Below, piece after piece: positions 35,300 to 45,460 of a DNA stretch of 64,000 nt (position 1 is its first letter; each line of letters begins with the position of its first letter). The notes beneath the pieces were generated by a model. That model was given only the letters and a program-made list of their open reading frames with translations. It ran no database searches and was not told the origin of the DNA. Source of the DNA: Rutidosis leptorrhynchoides (Eukaryota > Streptophyta > Magnoliopsida > Asterales > Asteraceae); assembly GCF_046630445.1 (NCBI RefSeq), contig NC_092341.1:256976501-257040500 (forward strand), read 5' to 3'. The translations under genes were made by a program, and so were the position numbers.

Positions 35300-36140
35300 T
35301 TTGTATCGTCCTTTCGCTCTGCCCATCAGTTTGTGGACGATAGTCAGTACTCATGTCTAGACGAGTTCCTAATGCTTGCTGTAATGTCTGCCAGAATCTT
35401 GAAATAAATCTGCCATCCCTATCAGAGATAATAGAGATTGGTATTCCATGTCTGGAGACGACTTCCTTCAAATACAGTCGTGCTAACTTCTCCATCTTGT
35501 CATCTTCTCTTATTGGCAGGAAGTGTGCAGATTTGGTGAGACGATCAACTATTACCCAAATAGTATCAAAACCACTTGCAGTCATTGGTAATTTAGTGAT
35601 GAAATCCATGGTAATGTTTTCCCATTTCCATTCCGGGATTTCAGGTTGTTGTAGTAGACCTGATGGTTTCTGATGTTCGGCTTTAACCTTAGAACACGTC
35701 AAACATTCTCCTACATATTTAGCAATATCGGCTTTCATACCTGGCCACCAAAAATGTTTCTTAAGATCCTTGTACATCTTCCCCGTTCCAGGATGTATCG
35801 AGTATCTGGTTTTATGAGCTTCTCTAAGTACCATTTCTCTCATATCTCCAAATTTTGGTACCCAAATTCTTTCAGCCCTATACCGGGTTCCGTCTTCCCG
35901 AATATTAAGATGCTTCTCCGATCCTTTGGGTATTTCATCCTTTAAATTTCCCTCTTTTAAAACTCCTTGTTGTGCCTCCTTTATTTGAGTAGTAAGGTTA
36001 GTGTGAATCATTATATTCATAGATTTTACTCGAATGGGTTCTTTGTCCTTTCTGCTCAAGGCGTCGGCTACCACATTTGCCTTCCCCGGGTGGTAACGAA
36101 TCTCAAAATTGTAATCATTCAACATTTCAATCCACCTACG
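35300..36140 (-). pseudogene. RNase H end and integrase N-terminus/core, unit B
   Basis: A minus-strand frame from 36125 to 35295 (276 codons) holds [15 protein letters not shown], the HHCC zinc domain ([24 protein letters not shown]), the first catalytic Asp in TMDFITKLP and the second in [10 protein letters not shown]. It ends at the solo LTR insertion, just after [18 protein letters not shown] sequence. A TAG near 36143 in MR*RW separates it from the RT frame, where unit A has CAG. Confidence 0.85.
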
Positions 36141-37412
36141 CTACCTCATATTCAGTTGTTTCTGATTAAATATGTGTTGAAGACTTTTGTGGTCGGTATA
36201 TTTAATACTTTTGACCCCATATAAGTAGTGCCTCCAAGTATTTAATACAAAAACAACCGCGCCTAATTCCAAATCATGCGTCGTATAATTTTGTTCGTGA
36301 ATCTTTAATTGTCTAGACGCATAAGCAATCATCTTCGTTCGTTGCATTAATACACAACCGAGATCTTGCTTTGATGCGTCACAATAAATCACAAAATCAT
36401 CATTCCCTTCTTGCAATGACAATATAGGTGCCGTAGTTAGCTTTTTCTTCAATAATTGAAACGCCTTCTCTTGTTCATCCTTCCATTCAAATTTCTTCCC
36501 TTTATGCGTTAATGCAGTTGAGGGTTTTGCTATTTTGGAGAAATCTTGGATGAATCTTTTGTAGTAACCAGCCAATCCTAAAAATTGACATATATGCTTC
36601 GGAGTTTTTGGGGTTTCCCACTTTTCAACGGTTTCGATCTTTGCCGGGTCCACCTGGATACCTTCTTTGTTCACTATGTGACAGAGGAATTGAACTTCTT
36701 CCAACCAAAATGCACACTTTGAAAACTTAGCGTACAGTTTTTCTTTCCTCAATACTTCTAGCACTTTTCTCAAATGTTCTTCGTGCTCTTGATCATTCTT
36801 TGAGTAAATAAGTATGTCATCGATGAAAACAATGACAAACTTGTCAAGATATGGCCCACACACTCGGTTCATAAGGTCCATGAACACAGCTGGTGCGTTA
36901 GTCAATCCAAACGGCATAACCATAAACTCGTAATGACCATAACGCGTCCTAAAAGCAGTTTTTGGAATATCATCCTCCTTTACTCGCATTTGATGATATC
37001 CAAAACGTAAATCGATCTTCGAATAAACCAACGAGCCTTGTAGTTGATCAAATAAGTCATCAATTCTCGGCAGTGGATAACGGTTTTTGATGGTAAGTTT
37101 ATTCAACTCTCTGTAGTCAATACATAACCTAAATGTACCATCCTTCTTCTTGACAAACAAAACAGGAGCTCCCCATGGTGATGTGCTTGGTCGAATGAAA
37201 CCACGTTCTAATAGTTCTTGCAGTTGGCTTTGCAGTTCTTTCATCTCGCTGGGTGCGAGTCTATAAGGAGCACGAGCTATTGGTGCAGCTCCTGGTACAA
37301 GATCTATTTGAAATTCAACAGATCGATGTGAAGGTAGTCCCGGTAATTCTTTCGGAAATACATCGGGAAATTCTTTTGCGACGGGAACATCATTGATGCT
37401 CTTTTCTTCAGT
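36141..37412 (-). pseudogene. Reverse transcriptase and RNase H, unit B
   Basis: A minus-strand frame of 367 codons (37244 to 36141) carries [41 protein letters not shown], and [15 protein letters not shown] of RNase H with its Asp. Here LGHIV of unit A reads LCHIV and AFRTRYG is kept. The linker before residue 1 ([11 protein letters not shown] type) is read in the same frame up to 37412, where the shared TAA follows the protease part. Confidence 0.87.
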
Positions 37413-38000
37413 TTATACTCTCTCAACGTGTGCTAGAACAGCATAGCAACCTTTTCTTATCAGTTTTTGTGCCTCCAAATTACTAATAAGATGTAGCTTC
37501 GTGTTGCCCTTTTCTCCGTACACCATTAAGGGTTCTCCTTCTTCTCGTACAATGCGAATTGCATTTTTATAACATACGATCTCTGCTTTCACCTTCTTCA
37601 GCCAGTCCATGCCCCTAACTCTACTGGTATCAAATCAATCTTAAATATTTCGCTACCCAGTTTAATTTCTCAATTCCGGCATATATAATCTGCTGAAATT
37701 AATTTACCGTTTGCTAATTCGAGTAAAAATTTACTATCCAACGGTGTCAATGGACAACTTAATTTAGCACAAAAATCTCTACTCATATAGCTTCTATCCG
37801 CACCCGAATCAAATAAAATGTAAGCAGATTTATTGTCAATAAGAAATGTACCCGTAACAAGCTCCGGGTCTTCCTGTGCCTCTGCCGCATTAATATTGAA
37901 AACTCTTCCGCGGCCTTGTCCATTCGTGTTCTCCTGGTTCAGGCAATTTCTAATAATGTGGCCCGGTTTTCCACATTTATAACAAACTACATTGGCATAA
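37413..38000 (-). pseudogene. Protease and second zinc knuckle, unit B
   Basis: Minus-strand sequence with the knuckle CYKCGKPGHIIRNC (about 37945-37990), then GTFLIDNKSAYILFDSGADRSYMS with the retropepsin Asp at about 37805, LELANGKLISADYIC and MDWLKKVKAEIVC. Frame breaks occur near 37670 and 37412, matching those of unit A. Confidence 0.8.
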
Positions 38001-39117
38001 CTTGCTCCGACACTACTTGCTCCACCATTACTCGTTCCGACACCATTTGTTCCTTTTGTTCTATTAACCCCTTGTCTGTAGACCTCACACTTCGCCGTGC
38101 TATGACCATTTCTTTTAAACTTGTTGCAAAATTTGGTGCAGAACCCTGAGTGATACTTTTCACACCTTTGGCATAGCTGCTTCTGATTGTTGTTGTTGTT
38201 GTTGCGGTTGTTATTGTTGTTGGGATGATTGTTGTAGTTGTTGTTGTTGTTGTTTTTGTTGTTGTTGGGTTGTTGTAGTTGCGATTGATGTTGCAATTGT
38301 TGGGATAGTTGTTACGATTATTGTTGTAATTGCTGTTGTTGTTGTATTGGTGATTCTTATCACCGTTTTCCTCCCACTTTCTTTTGACTTATTTTACATT
38401 GGCCTCTTCAGCCACCTGTTCTTTAATTCTTTCTTCAATCTGGTTCACTAGTTTGTGAGCCATTCTACATGCCTGTTGTATATAGGCGGGCTCGTGTGAA
38501 CTTATATCTTCTTGGATTCTTTCCGGTAATCCTTTCACAAACGCGTCGATCTTCTCTTCCTCATCTTCGAACGCTCTCGGACACAATAGGCACAATTCTG
38601 TGAATCGTCTTTCGTACGTGGTAATATCAAATCCTTGGGTTCGTAACCCTCTAAGTTCTGTCTTGAGCTTATTGACCCCGGTTCTGGGACGGTACTTCTC
38701 ATTCATCAAGTGCTTAAATGCTGACCACGGTAGTGCGTAAGCATCATCTTGTCCCACTTGCTCTAGATAGGTATTCCACAATGTTAATGCAGTACCTGTG
38801 AAGGTATGCGTAGCGTACTTCACTTTGTCCTCTTCAGTACATTTACTTATGGCAAACAACGATTCGACCTTCTCGGTCCACTGTTTCAATCCGATCGGTC
38901 CTTCGGTTCCATCAAATTCCAAAGGTTCGCAGGCAATGAATTCTTTGTAGGTGCATCCTACACGATTTCTTGCGCCGTTAGCTGCATTGCTAGATTCAGA
39001 GTTATTGTTGGTATGTAGCGCAGCATGTACTGTGGCTATGTTTGCAGCAAGAAAGGTACGAAATTCCTCTTCGCTCATATTCATGGTTTGTCGAGTAGTC
39101 GGTGTCATTTCCTTCAA
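38001..39117 (-). pseudogene. gag: gag of unit B
   Basis: The start is at 39117. An open frame of 242 codons covers the whole capsid (EPLEFDGTEGPIGLKQW, FTGTALTLWNTYLEQ, DITTYERRFTELCLLCP). It ends at a TAA (about 38386) just before the basic QVKRKWEE region that is open in unit A. In TALTWWN the first Trp of unit A is Leu here. The Asn-rich tract and Cys/His cluster (CQRCEKYHSGFC) follow in 38040-38300. Confidence 0.85.
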
Positions 39118-39448
39118 ATAGTCAAATGAAACAAGTTAATCATACAGAATATTAAGAGTAGCCAATAGTATCTCGTAGCATAATATGAACTCATTTATAA
39201 AAGCTTTTTCTTCATATTAGCGTTTTATAAGTTTAAATTCGGGTAGTACCTACCCGTTAAGTTCATACTTAGTAGCTAATATACAATTCAACTACTACAA
39301 TTCTATATGAAAAACTGATTATAATAATATTTCGCGTTCAAACTTTTACACAATATTTTACAAACTTACAATACCGCTTATTTTACATATAGCATGAAAT
39401 ATAGCACACAATAAATTTGATACAAGATAGTTGTGAAGTTAATTCTAG
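39118..39448 (-). other. Spacer between ORF2 and gag, unit B
   Basis: AT-rich, no reading frame. It includes the GGGTAGTACCTACCC inverted repeat at about 39241-39255, as in unit A. Confidence 0.5.
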
Positions 39449-40132
39449 CTAGTACACAAGTCGTTCAGTAAAGGCAATAAAGATACGTAATTCATACGTC
39501 CAGAAACAAGTCATGCATTCTGGTTTTACTAGGACTACTTCCCATCCTTGGTCTTGTGGAACATAACCGTTATGTCCGTTGATATGACAGCGTGTTGTAA
39601 CGTCGTCAAAGGGACGAAGGTTACGTAATGTCCAACAGTCCCGTAACAATCTAAAAACCTCATTTCTTACCCCAATTACCGACTCCGTCACTTGTGGGAA
39701 TGTTTTGTTTAATAGTTGTAGCCCGATGTTCTTGTTCTCACTTTGGTGAGAAGCGAACATTACTAACCCGTAAGCATAACATGCTTCTTTATGTTGCATG
39801 TTAGCCGCTTTTTCTAAATCACGAAGTCCTATATTCGGATATATTGAGTCAAAATAATTTCTTAACCCGTTGCGTAAAATAGCATTTGGGTTCCCCGTAA
39901 TATATGCGTCAAAGTAAACACATCGTAACTTATGGATTTCCCAATGTGATATCCCCCATCTTTCGAACGAAAGCCTTTTATAAACCAAGGCATTCTTGGA
40001 ACGTTCTTCGAATGTCTGACAAACTAATCTCGCCTTAAATAGTTGTGCCGAGGAATTCTGACCGACTCTAGACAAGATTTCATCAATCATGTCTCCGGGT
40101 AGGTCTCTTAAAATATTGGGTTGTCTATCCAT
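39449..40132 (-). CDS. ORF2, intact F-box protein in the retrotransposon leader, unit B
   Basis: A 227-residue uninterrupted frame between the primer site and gag, in sense orientation with the element. Residues 7-48 are an F-box (ILRDLPGDMIDEILSRV, SAQLFKARLVCQTF), the part that binds SKP1 in SCF ubiquitin ligases. Residues 85-141 are alpha-helical with a Sel1-like signature (ILRNGLRNYF, LEKAANMQHKEACYAYGLVM). Residues 182-209 form a Cys/His tail (CHINGH, CMTC). This order is that of plant F-box proteins such as At2g35280 and At1g67623. No introns are seen. I infer a captured, processed host gene that now travels with the family, since unit A has the same frame at the same place. Whether it is made or functional cannot be told from sequence. 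Confidence 0.85.
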   Translation of the reverse strand: MDRQPNILRDLPGDMIDEILSRVGQNSSAQLFKARLVCQTFEERSKNALVYKRLSFERWGISHWEIHKLRCVYFDAYITGNPNAILRNGLRNYFDSIYPNIGLRDLEKAANMQHKEACYAYGLVMFASHQSENKNIGLQLLNKTFPQVTESVIGVRNEVFRLLRDCWTLRNLRPFDDVTTRCHINGHNGYVPQDQGWEVVLVKPECMTCFWTYELRIFIAFTERLVY

Positions 40133-40269
40133 TTTGTGTTTTTAAACTGTAAAATAGACAAGAGTTAGATTCATAAAAAAAATACTTATTAATACAAGCA
40201 ATTTTTACATATATCATAAAGCATAAGCACACTATATTACATATATTACACCACACGAATACAACTATC

Positions 40270-40884
40270 TTATTCGGACTCGCTCGTTTCTTCTTCTTCG
40301 GTTTTGGTTCGTTTGGCCAAGTTTCTAGGGATATATGATGTTCCCCTAATACGAGCCGTCGTTTTCCACATTGGTTTAGAAAAACCTGGTGGTTTAGAGG
40401 TTCCCGGGTTATTGTCACAACTTAAGAAATACGGGTGTTGACGATACATATAAAGTTCATCGGGTTTGGAATCAAATTTCTCTATTTTTATGCCCTTTCC
40501 CTTATTGTTCTCTTTTGCCTCATTAAATTGTGTTGGGGTAATTTCTATAACATCATCGGAATCCTTGTCGGGATCCGATTCATCGGAGAATTGGTAATCC
40601 TCCCAATACTTTGCTTCCTTGGCGGAAACACCATTGACCATAATTAACTTTGGTCGGTTGGTTGAGGATTTTCTTCTACTTAACCGTTTTATTATTTCCC
40701 CCACTGGTTCTATTTCTTCTTCCGGTTCCGATTCTTCTTCCGGTTCCGATTCTTCTTCCGGTTCTGACTCTTCTTCCGGTTCCTCTTCGGGAACTTGTGA
40801 ATCAGTCCACGAATCATTCCAATTTACATTTGACTCTTCATTATTATTAGGTGAGTTAATGGGACTTGTTCTAGAGGTAGACAT
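40270..40884 (-). CDS. ORF1, intact acidic-repeat protein in the retrotransposon leader, unit B
   Basis: A 204-residue frame, first after the primer site and 137 bp before ORF2. Residues 1-30 are Ser/Asn-rich. Residues 32-60 are an acidic repeat of EEESEP units encoded by 18-bp repeats. The middle has a basic patch (KRLSRRKSSTNRPK), then EAKYWEDYQFSDESDPDKDSDD. The C-terminal third (YRQHPYFLSCDNN, GFSKPMWKTTARIRGTSY) looks ordered. The end is again acidic. It is probably hydrophilic and soluble, with no signal peptide or membrane segment. I do not recognise a family. It is positionally like the extra ORFs upstream of gag in Ogre-type elements, but no homology is claimed. Confidence 0.75.
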   Translation of the reverse strand: MSTSRTSPINSPNNNEESNVNWNDSWTDSQVPEEEPEEESEPEEESEPEEESEPEEEIEPVGEIIKRLSRRKSSTNRPKLIMVNGVSAKEAKYWEDYQFSDESDPDKDSDDVIEITPTQFNEAKENNKGKGIKIEKFDSKPDELYMYRQHPYFLSCDNNPGTSKPPGFSKPMWKTTARIRGTSYIPRNLAKRTKTEEEETSESE

Positions 40885-41079
40885 CTATCACATAATATCA
40901 AACACGTTAAGAGATTAATATATCACATAATATTCACATGTTAAAAATATATAGTTTCCAACAAAATTTGTTAAGCAATCATTTTTCAAGTAAACACGGT
41001 CGAAGTCCAGACTCACTAATGCATCCTAACAAACTCGATAAGACACACTAATGCAAAATTCTGGTTCTCTAAGACCAAC
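40885..41079 (-). other. Leader between primer site and ORF1, unit B
   Basis: About 195 bp of AT-rich untranslated leader, matching 27567-27761 of unit A. No further frame seen. Confidence 0.6.
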
Positions 41080-41091
41080 GCTCGGATACCA
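41080..41091 (-). other. Primer binding site of unit B
   Basis: TGGTATCCGAGC on the minus strand, identical to unit A including the C-for-A change against the usual site. Confidence 0.8.
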
Positions 41092-41093
41092 AC

Positions 41094-41480
41094 TGAAATG
41101 TCCCGTTCATATTGATTATAAACGTTCCATATTAATTGATTTCGTTGCGAGGTTTTGACCTCTATATGAGACGTTTTTCAAAGACTGCATTCATTTTTAA
41201 AACAACCATTACCTTTATTTTATCAATAAAGGTTTCTAAAGCATTACGTAGATTATCAAATAATGATAATCTAAAATATACTGTTTACACACGACCATTA
41301 CATAATGGTTTACAATAGAAATATATTACATCGACATATGTTTCTTAAATGCAGTTTTTACACAATATCATACAAACATGGACTCCAAATCTTGTCCTTA
41401 TTTTAGTATGCAACAGCGGAAGCTCTTAGTATTCACCTGCGAATAAACATGCTTTAAACGTCAACAAAAATGTTGGTGAG

Positions 41481-41564
<84 letters not shown>

Positions 41565-44209
41565 AATCGTAACAATAGACCACGAGATTTCATATTTCAA
41601 TACACATCCCATACATAGAGATAAAAATCATTCATATGGTGAACACCTGGTAACCGACATTAACAAGATGCATATATAAGAATATCCCCATCATTCCGGG
41701 ACACCCTTCGGATATGATATAAATTTCGAAGTACTAAAGCATCCGGTACTTTGGATGGGGTTTGTTAGGCCCAATAGATCTATCTTTAGGATTCGCGTCA
41801 ATTAGGGTGTCTGTTCCCTAATTCTTAGATTACCAGACTTAATAAAAAGGGGCATATTCGATTTCGATAATTCAACCATAGAATGTAGTTTCACGTACTT
41901 GTGTCTATTTTGTAAATCATTTATAAAACCTGTATGTATTCTCATCCCAAAAATATTAGATTTTAAAAGTGGGACTATAACTCACTTTCACAGATTTTTA
42001 CTTCGTCGGGAAGTAAGACTTGGCCACTGGTCGATTCACGAACCTATAACAAATATGTACATATATATCAAAGTATATTCAAAATATATTTACAACACTT
42101 TTAATACATTTTGATGTTTTAAGTTTATTAAGTCGGCTGTCCTCGTTAGTAACCTACAACTAGTTGTCCAACGTTAGATGTACAGAAAAAAATTGATATA
42201 TATTATCTTGAATCAATCCACGACCCAATGTATACACGTCTTAGGCTATATCACAACTCAAAGTATATATATTTTTGGAATCAACCTCAACCCTGTATAG
42301 CTAACTCCTACATTACTGCATATAGAGTGTCTATGGTTGTTCCAAATAATATATACACATGGGTCGATATGATATGTCAAAACATTTGCATACGTGTCTA
42401 TGGTATCCCAATATTACATAATATATTAGAATACATGTATAATACAATATAAGTTAGCTAGGATATGATTAATATAGATTTGTTACCAATTTTCACGTTG
42501 CTACAACAAGAAAAATTATCCAATCTTGTTTTACCCATAACTTCTTCATTTTAGATCCGTTTTGAGTGAATCAAATTGCTATGGTTTCATATTGAACTCT
42601 ATTTTATGAATCTAAATAGAAAAAGTATAGGTTTATAGTCAGAAATATAAGTTACAAGTCATTTTTGTAAAGGTAGTCATTTCAGTCGAAAGAACGACGT
42701 CTAGATGACCATTTTAGAAAACATACTTCCACTTTGAGTTTAATCATGATTTTTGGATATAGTTTCATGTTCACAAGAAAAATCATTTTCCCAGAAGAAC
42801 AACTTTTAAATCAAAGTTTATCATAGTTTTTAATTAACTAACCCAAAACAGCCCGCGGTGTTACTACGACGGCGTATGTCCGGTTTTACAGTGTTCTTCG
42901 TGTTTCCAGGTTTTAAATCATTAAGTTAGCATATCATATAGATATAGAACATGTGTTTAGTTGATTTTAAAAGTCTAATTAGAAGGATTAACTTTTGTTT
43001 GCGAACAAGTTTAGAATTAACTAAACTATGTTCTAGTGATTACAAGTTTAAACCTTCGAATAAGATAGCTTTATATGTATGAATCGAATGATGTTATGAA
43101 CATCATTACTACCTCAAGTTTTCTGGATAAAGCTACTAGAAATGAGAAAAATAGATCTAGCTTCAAAGGATCCTTGGATGGCTTAAAAGTTCTTGAAGCA
43201 GAATCATGATACGAAAACAAGTTCAAGTAAGATTTCCACTCGAAATAAGATTGTTATAGTTATAGAAATTGAATCAAAGTTTGAATATGAGTATTAACTT
43301 GTATTAGAAAGATATTTTACTATAAATAAGAAAGATTTCTTGAGGTTGGATGATCACTCTACAAGATTGGAAGTAAGCTAGCAAACTTGGAAGTATTCTT
43401 GATTTTATGAAACTAGAACTTGTAGAATTTATGAAGAACACTTAGAACTTGAAGATAGAACTTGAGAGAGATCAATTAGATGAAGAAAATTGAAGAATTA
43501 AAGTGTTTGTAGGTGTTTTTGGTCGTTGGTGTATGGATTAGATATAAAGGATATGTAATTTTGTTTTCATGTAAATAAGTCATGAATGATTACTCATATT
43601 TTTGTAATTTTATGAGATATTTCATGCTAGTTGCCAAATGATAGTTCTCACATGTGTTAGGTGACTCACATGGGCTACTAAGTGCTGATCATTGGAGTAT
43701 ATATACCAATAGGATATACATCTAAAAACTGTGTATTGTACGAGTACGAATACAGGTGCATACGAGTAGAATTGTTGATGAAACTGAACGAGGATGTAAT
43801 TGTAAGCATTTTTGTTAAGTAGAAGTATTTTGATAAGTGTCTTGAAGTCTTTCAAAAGTGTATGAATACATATTAAAACACTACATGTATATACATTTTA
43901 ACTGAGTCGTTAAGTCATCTTTAGTCGTTACATGTAAGTGTTGTTTTGAAACCTTTAGGTTAACGATCTTGTTAAATGTTGTTAACCCATTGTTTATTAA
44001 ATCAAATTAGATGTTAAATTATTACATTATCATGATATCATGATGTATTAATATATCTTAATATGATATATATACATTAAATGTCGTTACAACGATAATC
44101 GTTACATATATGTCTTGTTTCAAAATCATTAAGTTAGTAGTCTTGTTTTTATATATGTTGTTCATTGCTAATATACTTAATGATATGTTTACTTATCATA
44201 ATATCATGT

Positions 44210-44257
<48 letters not shown>

Positions 44258-44471
44258 TATATATTCATATATATGTCATCATATAGTTTTTACAAGTTTT
44301 AACGTTCGTGAATCGCCGGTCAACTTGGGTGGTCAATTGTCTATATGAAACCTATTTCAATTAATCAAGTCTTAACAAGTGTGATTGTTTAACATGTTGG
44401 AAACACTTAATCATGTAAATAACAATTTCATTTAATATATATATAAACAAGAAAAAGTTCGGGTCACTACA
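41094..44471 (-). repeat. Right LTR of the tandem complex (5' LTR of unit B)
   Basis: About 3.38 kb, longer than its sisters mainly because of TA microsatellites at 41482-41562 and 44213-44255. Other parts align closely with 17912-21203 and 27776-31075. The hairpin copy is at 41462-41475. It is followed by the CTATG target duplication. Confidence 0.9.
41482..41562. repeat. TA microsatellite in the right LTR
   Basis: About 40 TA units. At the same place the other three LTR copies have only a short TA stretch (near 18310, 28177 and 32276), so it expanded after the copies formed. Confidence 0.95.
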
Positions 44472-44476
44472 CTATG

Positions 44477-44941
44477 GATGGAAAGTTAAGCCTTGATAAT
44501 TGGGTGCTCGTGATAACAAATTTTAGAATGGTTTACTATTATTTCAATGATATAAATCTTGTGGTTCATTTGTACTTACTTACTTAAACCTATGATTTCA
44601 CCAACGTTTTCGTTGACAGATTTCTATATTTTTCTCAGGTCCTTGAACGTTTTGTGATACATGCTTCCGCTCATTACTTTTGATACTTGCTTAGATGTCG
44701 AGTATACATGCATACGTGGAGGGTCTTTTGACTTAACTTAATTTGTGTCGCATAGGTTTAATTGTACTTAAAACGTTGTAATATGTTTGGCCGTCGAACC
44801 TACTTTGTAAACCTTAAAACATCTTTATAATTGAAATGAATGCGACATATTTTTGGTCAAACGTTGTTTTAAAGACTTATGACCACGTAACGGGACCTAA
44901 GTAGACGGCGCCGTCAATGACGATTTTGTCGGGTCGCTACA
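44477..44941 (+). repeat. 3' LTR of element C, second part
   Basis: This resumes C's LTR after the tandem complex and ends CGGGTCGCTACA. It carries the G-C variant of the conserved hairpin at 44602-44615, followed by TTTTTCTCAGGT. Confidence 0.85.
44602..44615 (+). other. Conserved LTR hairpin, G-C variant
   Basis: CAACG-TTTT-CGTTG is a perfect stem, 326 nt before the end of C's LTR. Flanks (CAC before, AC after) match the hairpin of the other LTR families. Confidence 0.7.
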
Positions 44942-44949
44942 TATCTCAG

Positions 44950-45460
44950 CTGTAATTGCGAACAAGTGCATTACCAGAATCTATACTGATATAGGTAGTG
45001 AGGCAGATATCTTATATTTGGATTGTTTCAGAGATTATCTGTTCAGCGTGAAGGACAGACTCCGCTATACAAATTTGAAGATTGCTGGCATCACGGGAGA
45101 ATCAATAAGGGCAGTTGGTAAGATTAAATTGGATGTAATGCTGGGAGCACAGCCGCTAGTCCGAACAAAAATCGTGGACTTCACAGTACTTAATGGCAGG
45201 TCGAGGTTCAATGCTTTGTTCGATAGGCGGACTCTGTGAAAATTTGGGGCAATTACTTCAACACCACACGACGAATTGCGATTTCCAACTCCAAATGGCA
45301 TAGCTATGGTGCACTCTGAATATGTGGTACCGGTAAGAGAAAGGTCGGTTGTTTATGAGGCACAGGAGAACTTTGTTAGGGGAGGACCGTCAAGGCAGTT
45401 ATTCAACATAAATGATGTGAATGAGTATTTCAAACCACCCAAAATGTGGGGGCCTTAGAG
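44950..45460 (+). pseudogene. Protease relict of a Tat/Ogre-like element
   Basis: The reading frame gives RIYTDIGSEADILYLDCF, the usual DTGSSADILY-type retropepsin motif with Ile for Thr. It continues with GITGESIRAVGKIKLDV and FNALFDRRTL. After a TGA at 45237 come FGAITSTPHDELRFPTPNGI and AMVHSEY, the segment that follows the protease in Tat/Ogre-type pol. The sequence then loses similarity near 45460. No RT or integrase follows, so pol is largely deleted. It is the DNA into which element C inserted (inference, because C's left flank is outside the window). Confidence 0.65.

Larger units (their letters stand above)
17912..44471 (-). mobile_element. Tandem retrotransposon array LTR-internal-LTR-internal-LTR
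   Basis: The complex starts TGAAATGTCCCG and ends GGGTCACTACA, with CTATG on both sides (17907-17911 and 44472-44476). Parts: LTR 17912-21203, internal A 21204-27775, LTR 27776-31075, internal B 31076-41093, LTR 41094-44471. Reading is on the minus strand: primer site, ORF1, ORF2 (F-box), gag, protease, RT, RNase H, integrase, chromodomain, PPT. Internal A and B align along their whole length with few differences, apart from a solo LTR inserted in B. This is the product expected from unequal recombination between LTRs of one insertion. Confidence 0.9.
11106..44941 (+). mobile_element. Element C: decayed Tekay/Del-type chromovirus, interrupted
   Basis: A full plus-strand Ty3/gypsy element in the order LTR remnant, primer site, gag, protease, reverse transcriptase, RNase H, integrase with chromodomain, polypurine tract and 3' LTR. 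The chromodomain-like C-terminus after the integrase places it with plant chromoviruses, most like the Tekay/Del lineage (inference from motif style). Its 5' LTR was cut by E1, and its 3' LTR by the 26.6 kb tandem complex. The LTR ends share GACGATTTTGTCGGGTCGC at 11125 and 44920. Several stops and frameshifts make it non-autonomous today. Confidence 0.85.
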
